Origin: Bradyrhizobium canariense
GTDB lineage: Bacteria; Pseudomonadota; Alphaproteobacteria; Rhizobiales; Xanthobacteraceae
Length of the DNA: 63,814 bases
Direction: 5' to 3'
Assembly: GCF_019402665.1 (NCBI RefSeq)
Contig: NZ_VSST01000067.1
Span: 1-63,814, forward strand
Position 1 is the first letter of the stretch. Every line of letters begins with the position of its first letter. Of the stretch, positions 52,143-60,836 are shown piece after piece. A program made the translations under genes and the position numbers. The notes below the pieces were generated by a model. That model saw nothing but the letters and a program-made list of their open reading frames with translations. It ran no database searches and was not told the origin of the DNA.

Positions 52143-52854
52143 TTGAACAGTCTCCCCTTTCAACGGCGTTGGGTCGTTCTGCTGCGGATTGGCTCTTCGG
52201 CCATTGTTGGCGCCGCGACGATCGGACAGGTCGAAAATTCGCCGCTCATTTTGCCATTCCCTGTTCGGAGAGTGCGACATGATTCAAAGCTTGGTGCTCA
52301 ACAGCAAAAAAAGCTGTCGCTCAAGCCAAAACATCGGACGAGCGGCCAACTCGATCACTGAATCGAAGTTCTTGGAGCTAACAATCCCATCCAGCTTGAT
52401 TGCTCTTGTGGAGGTCTGTTCCTGGACAAGGCTCATCCAGCTTCCCTTTAGAACTTCTGCCATTGATCGACATTGACCCGGCATTCGCGAGTTTGACTGC
52501 TTCAATCACCCCAGAGTCGCCGAAACGCGCCGTATGGGCAGCAGGAAGTTCTGAAAACGAAGTGCCATCTGGCATTTCAGTCTGCGCCGCCAAACGTCGG
52601 AGATCAATTACCGAACCGGACTAGATTGAGATTGCCGCCGCGACGAGAGAACTCTCAGGCGGCCTGTCTTTTACGCACAAGCGCACTATCGTTGTGCACG
52701 GCACGGCCGCACGCGCTCAAAGCTTGATGCCCTGGTGCTTTGGCGAATGAGGTGGGCGCCAGCGACGTGTTCTCACAATAATAGCTTGAACAGAAGTCGG
52801 CAAACCGCAGAATATTCCGTCTAATCACAAATTCCCGCAGAGCACCTGCCGCGA
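52143..52854. other. Divergent intergenic region, transporter train / DadA-like gene
   Basis: About 700 bases. Minus-strand frames at 52284-52505 and 52378-52593 have Met starts but no recognisable domain. The space should hold the promoters for the transporter train (leftward) and the DadA-like gene (rightward). Confidence 0.35.
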
Positions 52855-52893
52855 ATGCTCAGCTACGATAGGTCAAACGCCGGGAGTCCTCGC

Positions 52894-54222
52894 TTCATGA
52901 GTGCGCCGCTCATCCATATTGAATCAAGCCCGTCTCTGCCTCAAGAGGCTGACGTCGTCGTCATTGGCGGCGGCGTGGTGGGCGTGTTCACGGCGTACTA
53001 TCTCGCCCGCCGCGGCGTTAAGGTCGCCTTGCTCGAAAAGGGGCGTGTCGCCGCCGAGCAGTCCAGTCGCAATTGGGGATGGTGTCGTCAACAGAATCGC
53101 GACGCGCGCGAGCTACCGATTGCCACCAAGAGTCTCGATCTTTGGGAGACAGTAGCACAGGAGACCGGGGAAGACACGGGGTTCCGCCGCTGCGGGCTTC
53201 TCTATCTGTCGAATGACGAAAATGAGCTGACCGGCTGGGCGAAGTGGCGCGATTTTGCAAAGACGGTCGGCGTTACGACACAGATGTTGAGCACGAACGA
53301 AGCGAGCGAGAGGGGCAAAGCGACGGGCCGCAAATGGAAAGGCGGCGTATTCTCTCCAACCGACGGAACGGCAGACCCTTCGAAGGCTGTGCCCGTGGTC
53401 GCGCGTGCGATCATGACGGCTGGCGGCACGGTGCACCAGCACTGCGCCGCTCGCGGCATAGAGCTCCGTGCCGGCCGGGTGAGCGGCGTAGTGACCGAAA
53501 CAGGCACAATCCGGACCAACACGGTGGTCATGGCAGGAGGGGCCTGGGCCTCTTCGTTCTGCAACCAGCTCGGCATTCGCTTCCCGCAGGCGTCCGTGCG
53601 CCAGTCCATTCTCGCCGTGGCTCCTGGCGCAGCCGGCCTGCCTGATGCCCTGCACACCGCACTCGTGTCGCTTACGCGACGTAGCAACGGCGGATACACT
53701 GCGGCGATCGGCGGGCGTGCGCGCGTCGATCCAACGCCGCAGCAATTCAGGTTCGCTCGCGAATTCGTGCCTATGTTCGCGCGACGCTGGCGCAGTCTCG
53801 CCCCTGGAGCATTCGAGGGCATGCGCCAAGGTCATGAATCCTTGGCGAAGTGGGCGCTCGATGAGACGACCCCGATGGAGCTGAACCGGACACTTAGTCC
53901 CCGTCCCGACATGCGGCAGATTCGGCTGACACATCAACGAGCTTGCGAATTGCTGCCTGAACTCCGTCGCGTCGCAATCTCCAATGTCTGGGCCGGTTAT
54001 ATTGACAGCACACCGGATGGCGTTCCCGCAATCGGTGAGGTGGGGGCGATTCCAGGCTTTATCCTTGCGGCAGGGTTCAGCGGCCACGGTTTCGGGATTG
54101 GCCCCGGCGCGGGGCACCTAATCGCCGACATCATTACGGGTACTGCGCCGATCGTCGACCCGCGTCCATACAGGCCGGAGCGGCTGAAAACGGGTGCCTG
54201 GGGCAAGGTCGCCGAGTTCTGA
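52894..54222 (+). CDS. DadA-like FAD-dependent amino acid oxidoreductase, second copy (442 aa)
   Basis: DAO-superfamily enzyme with FAD loop VVVIGGGVVGVFTAYYLARR and the block AEQSSRNWGWCRQQNRDARE, almost identical to that of the protein at 34076-35395. The C-terminal site is FILAAGFSGHGFGIGPGAGH. The frame is open from 52855; ATG 52894 (MSAPLIHIESS) fits the family length and removes a non-conserved lead. It probably oxidises a D-amino or N-alkyl amino acid. An Lrp-type regulator follows 103 bases on, the classic neighbour of amino-acid oxidases. Confidence 0.87.
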   Translation, partial: FMSAPLIHIESSPSLPQEADVVVIGGGVVGVFTAYYLARRGVKVALLEKGRVAAEQSSRNWGWCRQQNRDARELPIATKSLDLWETVAQETGEDTGFRRCGLLYLSNDENELTGWAKWRDFAKTVGVTTQMLSTNEASERGKATGRKWKGGVFSPTDGTADPSKAVPVVARAIMTAGGTVHQHCAARGIELRAGRVSGVVTETGTIRTNTVVMAGGAWASSFCNQLGIRFPQASVRQSILAVAPGAAGLPDALHTALVSLTRRSNGGYTAAIGGRARVDPTPQQFRFAREFVPMFARRWRSLAPGAFEGMRQGHESLAKWALDETTPMELNRTLSPRPDMRQIRLTHQRACELLPELRRVAISNVWAGYIDSTPDGVPAIGEVGAIPGFILAAGFSGHGFGIGPGAGHLIADIITGTAPIVDPRPYRPERLKTGAWGKVAEF

Positions 54223-54325
54223 AAAGCAATCTCTCCGCCCGGTGGGAAAGGAAGCTGGTTGGTGCTATGACAGTGCGTATGACGCTGAAGCCTCAAAGCC
54301 TTGACGCCGCTATGGCTCCCATCTC

Positions 54326-54814
54326 ATGGCATTGCTTATGAAGCTCGATAAGATCGACATCAGGATTTTATGCGAACTGCAGAAGAACGGGCGGACTTCC
54401 AACGTCGAGCTCGCAGAGCTTATAAACCTTTCCCCGAGCCCCTGCCTGATGCGCGTCAAGAGACTCCAGACGGAGGGCTTCATCACCGGCTATTCCGCCC
54501 AGATCGACGTCTCCAAGCTCGGACAAACTCTGACTGTGTTCGCCGAGATCACGCTCAAAAATCATCGCCAGATCGATTTCGCGCGCTTTCTCACGACTAT
54601 CGAAAAGATAGATTCAGTCGTCGAATGCCATCTGGTTTCGGGCGGATATGACTACCTCGTGAAGTTTATCACAGCGGGAATCAGCGAATATCAGGCGCTG
54701 ATGGAACGTCTCGTCGAGATGGATATCGGAATCGACAAATACTTCAGTTTTGTCGTGCTGAAGTCCCCGATCGTGAAATCCCATCTGCCTCTCGAAAGCA
54801 TATTCAATAGCTGA
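54326..54814 (+). CDS. Lrp/AsnC-family transcriptional regulator (162 aa)
   Basis: N-terminal helix-turn-helix LDKIDIRILCELQKNGRTSN followed by LINLSPSPCLMRVKRLQTEG, then the AsnC effector domain with VECHLVSGGYDYLVKFITAG, the RAM-fold turn that binds amino acids. An alternative Met at 54338 is closer to the family start. It lies just after the DadA-like gene in the same direction and next to the aminotransferase gene on the other strand. It probably senses an amino acid substrate and controls one or both; that is inferred from position. Confidence 0.88.
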   Translation: MALLMKLDKIDIRILCELQKNGRTSNVELAELINLSPSPCLMRVKRLQTEGFITGYSAQIDVSKLGQTLTVFAEITLKNHRQIDFARFLTTIEKIDSVVECHLVSGGYDYLVKFITAGISEYQALMERLVEMDIGIDKYFSFVVLKSPIVKSHLPLESIFNS

Positions 54815-54909
54815 AGAACAATCCTCCACCTCGGGGGGCATGGACAGATCGTCGCGTCGCGCTACGGCTCAGGCTTTTGCTGGCCTCGGAATGACAGGCG
54901 CAGTGATCA

Positions 54910-56283
54910 TCATTTCATCGCCGCGCGGACGTCGCTGTCTTCGAGGGTTTGGTCGAGCGTCATGCGAGTTCGTTCGATGATGCCGTCGATGTCCCCATCC
55001 GTGCAGCAGAGCGGGGGCGCAAAACCCAGCACGCCCTGGGCAAAGGCGCGGATGACGAGACCGTTGTCCCATGCGCGGTCGAAGATGCGGCGCGCCGCGT
55101 CGGCTTCCGCCGGCAGGGGCGTCTTGCGCTCCTTGTCCGTGACGAGCTCGATTGCGGCCAGCATGCCGCGACCACGGACATCGCCGACAAGTGGATGATC
55201 TGCAAGCGCGCGAAGGCCCTCCATCAGGCGGTGCCCGGCCTTCCGGCCGTTTGCCAACAAGCCGCTTTCGTAAAGATCCAGGCACGCGAGTCCGACCGCT
55301 GCACTGACGGGATGTGCGGAATAGGTGTAGCCGTGGCCGACCGCCGTCCTGCCGGCTCCGTCCGCAATCGTATTGTAGACGCGGTCGGACATGAAAACGG
55401 CTCCCATCGGCACATAGCCCGACGTCAGACCCTTTGCGGTGGTCATGAAATCCGGCACGACGTCGTCTTCTTCGCATGCGAAAAATGGGCCGACACGACC
55501 AAAGCCAGTGATGACCTCATCGGCAACGAACAAAATATCGTTCTCCCGGCAAACAGCGTGCATGGCTTTCAGCCAAGACGGCGGTGGCACGAGGACACCC
55601 CCTGATCCCTGAATTGGCTCGACGTAAAAAGCCGCAACGCGGTCTGCGCCCAGTTCGGCGATCTTGGCTCGCAGGGCCGCAACCGACGCAGCAATGATAG
55701 CCTGAGGATGGGAACCGACAGGATTACGATAGGCATAGTGCGACGGAATTTTGTGCTGCCAGCTATAAGGTACCCCAAAGCCCGCATGAAAGGCAGGGAT
55801 CGCGGTCAAGCCGGACCCTGCCGTCGACGATCCATGGTAGCCATGCTCGACGGAAATGAACTGATCCTTCTCCGGCGTACCCTTGGCATGATAATAGTAC
55901 CGAATAAATCGGATCGTGCTGTCGACGGCATCGGAGCCACCCAGCGTGAAGTAAACATGGTTCAAATCGCCAGGCGCTAATTCGGCCAACCTGGCGGCCA
56001 GCCGGATGGCTGGATCGGAGCCCAACCCGAAATAGCCCGTCGCATAGGGCAGTTCGCGCAGTTGTCTCGTGGCTGCATCAACGATGCTGTCTTGTCCGTA
56101 CCCGGCATTGACACACCACAGGCCGGCGAAGCCGTCGAGCAATTGATGGCCCGAGACGTCGGTCAGCGTCGCGCCCTTCGCCGATCTTAACACCCGCACA
56201 CCCAAGGCCTCGTGAGTGCGATAGGATGAGACCGGGTGAACCAGATGCGCACGATCCAGCTCGATCAGCGAATTGCTCAACAT
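54910..56283 (-). CDS. Class III PLP-dependent aminotransferase (457 aa)
   Basis: Class III (omega-type) aminotransferase: DGFAGLWCVNAGYGQDSI, YFTLGGSDAVDSTIRFIRYY, VEHGYHGSSTAGSGLT, VEPIQGSGGVLVPP, ILFVADEVITGFGRVGPFFA and the PLP-Lys block DFMTTAKGLTSGYVPMG. Relatives move the amino group of beta-alanine, GABA, putrescine or taurine to pyruvate or 2-oxoglutarate, giving an aldehyde. The start at 56283 follows GGAGGA; the frame is open to 56490. The GabD-like dehydrogenase at 57527 could oxidise the resulting semialdehyde. It is divergent from the HAD gene. Confidence 0.9.
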   Translation of the reverse strand: MLSNSLIELDRAHLVHPVSSYRTHEALGVRVLRSAKGATLTDVSGHQLLDGFAGLWCVNAGYGQDSIVDAATRQLRELPYATGYFGLGSDPAIRLAARLAELAPGDLNHVYFTLGGSDAVDSTIRFIRYYYHAKGTPEKDQFISVEHGYHGSSTAGSGLTAIPAFHAGFGVPYSWQHKIPSHYAYRNPVGSHPQAIIAASVAALRAKIAELGADRVAAFYVEPIQGSGGVLVPPPSWLKAMHAVCRENDILFVADEVITGFGRVGPFFACEEDDVVPDFMTTAKGLTSGYVPMGAVFMSDRVYNTIADGAGRTAVGHGYTYSAHPVSAAVGLACLDLYESGLLANGRKAGHRLMEGLRALADHPLVGDVRGRGMLAAIELVTDKERKTPLPAEADAARRIFDRAWDNGLVIRAFAQGVLGFAPPLCCTDGDIDGIIERTRMTLDQTLEDSDVRAAMK

Positions 56284-56597
56284 GTCGTCCTCCATATCAA
56301 CCCGAAGGCAGATTAGGATATCCAGGACGGCAGTTCCTCCCAAGCCGCGCCCGGATCGGAGGAGTTTTGACTTTCGTTGGTGATCGATGCCGCAGCTTAT
56401 GCCGGAGCAGGCCCGGCGCATGACGGTGCTGCTCAACGCGAGCGGTTGCTTGGCGCAACTCTCTGCCAAAGCTTCGATCCGGTACGACACAATCTGCTTC
56501 CGGCTTCAGCGAAAGCGGCGCTTTATCTTACGAGATGCTCCTTATGATGCTTGTCGTACCGGCGCGCGGTGCCGAGAAGATTGGAGGATTCCACGTC
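56284..56597. promoter_or_regulatory. Divergent promoter region, aminotransferase / HAD gene
   Basis: About 310 bases between divergent starts, so it should contain both promoters. No particular operator was recognised. Open frames extending into it from both genes lack conserved residues. Confidence 0.35.
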
Positions 56598-57287
56598 ATG
56601 ACCAAGTTCCGACCGAAATATATCACTTTCGATTGCTATGGCACGCTGACGAATTTCGACATGGCCGGTGCGGCAAGGCGAGTCTACGGCTCCCGGCTTT
56701 CTGCCACGACGATGGCAAGTTTCATCAAGGATTTCGCTGCCTATCGCCTGGACGAGGTTCTTGGCGCGTGGAAGTCATACTTCGAGGTCGTGCACAACTC
56801 GGTGGAGCGCGCGTGCAAGCGCAACGGTGTCGTATTTCGGCCGGAGGATGCCCAGCGCATCAATGAAGAGATCCACACATGGGGTCCACATCCCGACGTC
56901 CCGGCCGGTCTGGCCAAAGTCGCCACGGAGTTACCGCTGGTGATCCTGTCGAACTCCATGAAGAACCTCATCATGTCGAACGTCGAAAAGCTCGGCGCGC
57001 CCTTCCACATGATCATCACGGCCGAGGAGACCGGCGCCTACAAGCCGCACATGAAGGGCTTCGAGTACATGCTCGACAAGCTGGGCTGCGGCCCGGAAGA
57101 TATTACCCACGTCTCCTCGTCCTTCCGGTACGACCTGATGACGGCCTACGACCTGGGCATCAAGAGCAAGGTGTGGGTGAACCGCGGTCACGAGCCCGCG
57201 AACCCCTTCTATGAATACACTGAGGTCGCGGACATCGGCGGGCTCGCCGCCGCAGTCGGCTTGGAGCCCCTTCGAAGAAGCGCGTGA
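56598..57287 (+). CDS. HAD-II family hydrolase, haloacid dehalogenase-like (229 aa)
   Basis: Motif I is ITFDCYGTLTNFD, with the nucleophile Asp and the Tyr-Gly-Thr of L-2-haloacid dehalogenases. Motif II is LVILSNSMKN, motif III is ETGAYKPHMKGFEYML (Lys), and motif IV is VSSSFRYDLMTAYDLG. The Asn that follows the double Ser in proven dehalogenases (VSSNAWD) is absent, and the Tyr after the motif III Lys is Phe, so true dehalogenation is doubtful. The start at 56598 follows GGAGG. Placed beside the aminotransferase and SSADH-type genes, it probably removes phosphate or another group from a pathway intermediate. Confidence 0.8.
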   Translation: MTKFRPKYITFDCYGTLTNFDMAGAARRVYGSRLSATTMASFIKDFAAYRLDEVLGAWKSYFEVVHNSVERACKRNGVVFRPEDAQRINEEIHTWGPHPDVPAGLAKVATELPLVILSNSMKNLIMSNVEKLGAPFHMIITAEETGAYKPHMKGFEYMLDKLGCGPEDITHVSSSFRYDLMTAYDLGIKSKVWVNRGHEPANPFYEYTEVADIGGLAAAVGLEPLRRSA

Positions 57288-57363
57288 AGGCGTATCCTTT
57301 TCGGGCTCTTTCGCGGCACGTAGACCTTCGAAAATTTCAGTAGAGACTGTTGCGTGATGAATA

Positions 57364-57392
57364 AAGGGGGCGGTTCAACCGCCCCCTTTTTC
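57364..57392. terminator. Strong Rho-independent terminator
   Basis: AAGGGGGCGG (57364-57373) pairs with CCGCCCCCTT (57379-57388) around a five-base loop and is followed by TTTTT. It lies about 75 bases after the HAD gene. The minus strand also has an A/T-rich tail after the stem (CCCTTTATTC), so it may end the converging aldehyde dehydrogenase transcript as well. Confidence 0.85.
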
Positions 57393-57526
57393 TGTGTTTG
57401 AACTACTCATCCGACAGAATTGTGTTACTTCGCTGTTGAGGCATCATGCTGTTTATCGCGCGGACGCGGTCCGCCGCAAAATCGAAGAACCCTTCGATTC
57501 CTCTCCTGAAACCAGGAATCGTCCCC

Positions 57527-58984
57527 TTATTCCAATCCGCCGACATGAAGCGTTTTGATCTCGAGATATTCATCTATCCCGAGCTGGGATCCTTCGCGCC
57601 CCAGCCCCGATTGTTTTACGCCGCCGAAAGGCGCGACCTCGGTCGAGATCAGGCCGGTGTTCAGGCCTACCATGCCGAATTCCAGCGCCTCGGCAACGCG
57701 CCATGAGCGCTTGAGGCTCTCCGTATAGAAATAGGCGGCAAGACCGAAGGGCGTGCCGTTCGCGATCGCGATCGCTTCGTCCTCCGTCTTGAAGCGGAAA
57801 AGCGGCGCGACTGGTCCGAACGTCTCTTCTGAGGCCAAGAGCATGTCAGCCGTTGCCTCACCGAGCACGACGGGGCGGGCATATTGCCTACCTTCCGGCA
57901 TATATTCGCTCTGCGAGATGATCCTCGCGCCCTTGTCCAGAGCGTCTGTGATGTGCCGCTTGATCTTTTCTATCGCCGCGCCATTGATCATTGGTCCGAT
58001 TTCGACGCCTTCTTCGGTGCCGGCCCCGACCTTCATTTTCGCAACCCGTCTGGCCAGCTTTTCTGCAAAGGCATCGTAAATGCCTGATTGTACCAAAATG
58101 CGATTGCAGCAAACGCAGGTCTGTCCGCCATTACGAAACTTCGACGCAATCGCGCCCTCAACGGCCCGGTCGAGATCGGCATCATCAAAGACGATGAACG
58201 GCGCGTTGCCGCCGAGCTCGAGGCTGAGCTTCTTGATGTTGTCGGCGGCGCCTTTCATCAGCAATGCGCCGACGCGAGTCGACCCGGTAAACGAGATCTT
58301 GCGAACAGTTTCATTGGCCATCAATTCCTGGCCGATTTCCGCGGGCATGCCCGTCACTATATTAATGACGCCCGCCGGGATCCCTGCCTGCTCCGCAAGT
58401 ACGCCGATCGCGAGCGCCGAAAACGGCGTAAATTCAGATGGCTTGATGACCACGGTGCAGCCCGCAGCAAGCGCAGGTGCCACCTTGCGCGTGATCATGG
58501 CGTTAGGAAAGTTCCAGGGCGTGATAATCCCGCAGACGCCGACCGGCTCTTTCAGCACCAGAATGCGGCGATCGGCAGTAGGTGACGGGATGGTCGATCC
58601 GTTGATCCGGCGAGCCTCTTCCGCAAACCATTTTACGAAGGATGCCCCATAGCGGATTTCTCCGAGCGATTCAGCAAGCGGTTTGCCCTGTTCCAAAGTC
58701 AGCAAGAGCGCCAGATCCTGCTCATGCTGCCGCATGAGCTCATACCAACGCTCCAAAAGTGCCGCGCGTTCTGCGTGAGTAGTCTTCTTCCAACGTTTGA
58801 ACGCATCAGCCGCAGCGTTGATTGCAGCCGCAGTCTCGTCACGCCCCATGTCGGGGATAGTGCCAAGGACGTTCTGGCTGGCAGGATCGATGACATCAAC
58901 GGTCGATTTCGCGTTCGCATCCCGCCAGTTGCCGCCGATCAACGCCTGCTGGCGAAACAGATCCTTGTCCTTCAATGCGATCAT
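57527..58984 (-). CDS. NAD(P)-dependent succinate-semialdehyde dehydrogenase-like, GabD type (485 aa)
   Basis: Full ALDH of the GabD group: GIITPWNFPNAMITRKVAPAL, ISFTGSTRVGALLMKGA, LSLELGGNAPFIVFDDADLD, NGGQTCVCCNRILVQSG with the paired-Cys catalytic site (GQTCVCxNR) typical of GabD, and VAPFGGVKQSGLGREGS. It converts a short semialdehyde such as succinate semialdehyde to the dicarboxylic acid. It is the last gene of a minus-strand set GhrA-like, cupin, ALDH, with a 279-base gap after the cupin gene. The nearby aminotransferase could produce its substrate. Confidence 0.88.
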   Translation of the reverse strand: MIALKDKDLFRQQALIGGNWRDANAKSTVDVIDPASQNVLGTIPDMGRDETAAAINAAADAFKRWKKTTHAERAALLERWYELMRQHEQDLALLLTLEQGKPLAESLGEIRYGASFVKWFAEEARRINGSTIPSPTADRRILVLKEPVGVCGIITPWNFPNAMITRKVAPALAAGCTVVIKPSEFTPFSALAIGVLAEQAGIPAGVINIVTGMPAEIGQELMANETVRKISFTGSTRVGALLMKGAADNIKKLSLELGGNAPFIVFDDADLDRAVEGAIASKFRNGGQTCVCCNRILVQSGIYDAFAEKLARRVAKMKVGAGTEEGVEIGPMINGAAIEKIKRHITDALDKGARIISQSEYMPEGRQYARPVVLGEATADMLLASEETFGPVAPLFRFKTEDEAIAIANGTPFGLAAYFYTESLKRSWRVAEALEFGMVGLNTGLISTEVAPFGGVKQSGLGREGSQLGIDEYLEIKTLHVGGLE

Positions 58985-59263
58985 CTTCTTTTCCCTTCGG
59001 GGCCAACCCCGCCATCACAGCGATGCGTAATCGGCTCATGTTCCTTGTCCACGAGCGAGTCTGCTCGACGTGAGTTCGACAAGCACGCTGTTGGATTTGC
59101 CATCGGTGAGATCGAATCTTCTCATCCGAGCAATACAGGATCGAACGCCGCATTTTTCATCGAGAATTAAGCGCCTGGCGGCGTTGAATCGCATAAGACG
59201 CGACTCGAAAAGCGATTATTCTGACAGCGCGCCTATATTAGGAGCGCACTTCGAGCTTTGTGC

Positions 59264-59620
59264 TCAGTCATAAGCGCAGACGTAGATCTTTCGCACGGTC
59301 TCGATCGTGCGCCAGATGCCGACAAAGCCCGGCTTCATCACAAAGCTGTCGCCGGCGCGGTAAGTCTTCGTCTCACCACCCTTTTCCTCAATTTCGATGA
59401 GACCCGAGATGATGTGGCAGAACTCGTAAGTGGTGCCCTTAATGGAATGGGTCTCGCCGGGCGTTGCTTCCCAGACGCCGGTCAGCACCTTCTCGGCTTT
59501 GGAGGCGTCCTGCGCCCAGGTCTTGAAGGATGGATTGCCCGAAATGAGCCGTTCCGGAACAGGCAAGGCGTTCTTTGGTGCGAAGTCCGGATCGGGATCG
59601 ATAGAAATCAGAAGGGACAT
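59264..59620 (-). CDS. Cupin domain protein, DUF861-like (118 aa)
   Basis: Short single-domain cupin: GVWEATPGETHSIKGTTYEF, CHIISGLIEIEEKGGETKTY and RAGDSFVMKPGFVGIW. The second block and the Glu/Gly-rich turn match the EutQ/DUF861 (cupin_3) branch. Metal-binding His residues are few, which is common in this branch. The start at 59620 is 14 bases after the GhrA-like gene stop, so the two are coupled. It is probably an isomerase-like or binding protein in the same pathway; the reaction is unknown. Confidence 0.78.
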   Translation of the reverse strand: MSLLISIDPDPDFAPKNALPVPERLISGNPSFKTWAQDASKAEKVLTGVWEATPGETHSIKGTTYEFCHIISGLIEIEEKGGETKTYRAGDSFVMKPGFVGIWRTIETVRKIYVCAYD

Positions 59621-59634
59621 GACATCATCCTTGG

Positions 59635-60558
59635 TTAATAGCCGAGTGTTCGATCGACAAGCCCGATCGGATTTTTTCCAGCGCGGTGGCGCCGGATGTT
59701 TTCTACGACGGATTGTGCCGCCGAATGCGGTTGCGTCACGGATGCGATGTGCGGAGTTATCATCACCTTCGGGTGCGACCAGAGCGCATGGCCTTCCGGC
59801 AGCGGCTCGGGGTCGGTGACATCGAGCATAGCTGCTGCAAGGCGGCCGCCGTCGAGCGCCTCGATGAGTGCGGCCTGGTCGAGCTGCGGGCCGCGGCCGA
59901 CATGCAGCAGTCGCGCTCCCATCGGCAAAAACGAGAAGAGTTTTGAGTTCAGGAGGCCGCGGGTTTGCTCCGTCAGGGGCAGAAGACAGACGAGAATATC
60001 CGTTCCTCTCAGGAAACTGCCCAGCTGATCGTCGCCATGAAAGCAGGTGACGCCCTCGACCACATTTTTGCTGCGGCTCCATGCGGCAAGGGGAAATCCA
60101 AAGGGCTTGAGGCGATCGATTGCCGCTTGCGCCAGCATCCCAACGCCCAGGAAACCCACGCGGCGTTCGGTCGCCTGTGGGGTGACAAGATCTTGCCACC
60201 TGCCCCTTCTCTGCTGCTCCCGATATGCGAGCATCTCGCGATGGAGCGCCAGCACGCCGAGCACGACGTATTCCTGCATCATGCGTATGATGCCATCCTC
60301 GACCATACGCACCAGCATCACATGGTCGGGTATGATCTCGGGCACGAACTGGTCGACTCCGGCACCGATGGAAAAGAGCACCTCCAAATTGCGATAACGC
60401 GAGACGTCGTCCGGCACTTTCCAGGTCAGCAGATACCGCACCTTTTCCGGGTCGATGCTTTTCCTCCCCTGGTAGAATTCCAGATCGGGGAGCTCGCGCG
60501 CAAATATCTGGCGGAATATTGCGCCCCGAGCGGCATCGGAATTGAAAAGAAACCCCAT
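59635..60558 (-). CDS. D-2-hydroxyacid dehydrogenase, GhrA-like (307 aa)
   Basis: The Rossmann loop VGFLGVGMLAQAAIDRLKPF (GxGxxG-like) binds NADPH. The catalytic Arg lies in LLHVGRGPQLDQAAL, Glu in VTDPEPLPEGH and His in VMITPHIASVTQPH, as in the glyoxylate/hydroxypyruvate reductase A group. Such enzymes interconvert 2-oxo and 2-hydroxy acids. The frame is open to 60951, but the family starts at MGFLFNSDAARGA (60558). It is the first gene of the GhrA/cupin/ALDH set. Confidence 0.85.
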   Translation of the reverse strand: MGFLFNSDAARGAIFRQIFARELPDLEFYQGRKSIDPEKVRYLLTWKVPDDVSRYRNLEVLFSIGAGVDQFVPEIIPDHVMLVRMVEDGIIRMMQEYVVLGVLALHREMLAYREQQRRGRWQDLVTPQATERRVGFLGVGMLAQAAIDRLKPFGFPLAAWSRSKNVVEGVTCFHGDDQLGSFLRGTDILVCLLPLTEQTRGLLNSKLFSFLPMGARLLHVGRGPQLDQAALIEALDGGRLAAAMLDVTDPEPLPEGHALWSHPKVMITPHIASVTQPHSAAQSVVENIRRHRAGKNPIGLVDRTLGY

Positions 60559-60836
60559 CGAGGGACCCTTCGTGTCACGCGGCGAGATGCTCAATGACTT
60601 GTTGGCGCGCAGCGAGCTCGCCGGACATCTACAGCCTAGCGGCAAGCAGAAGCTTTCTCTGCCGAATCTCGGTGCGCTATATGCCGAACATTTCGAACAC
60701 TTGTACCAAAACAGGTGAAACCTGCTGGCCTTCCGTGCAATGCTGCGGCAAACACGTTTGCTGTCGCAACTGGGCAGCAGGTTCATAAAGCACGCCAAGC
60801 CATAGACTTTGGCATTCCGCGAAGGAATGAACTGAG

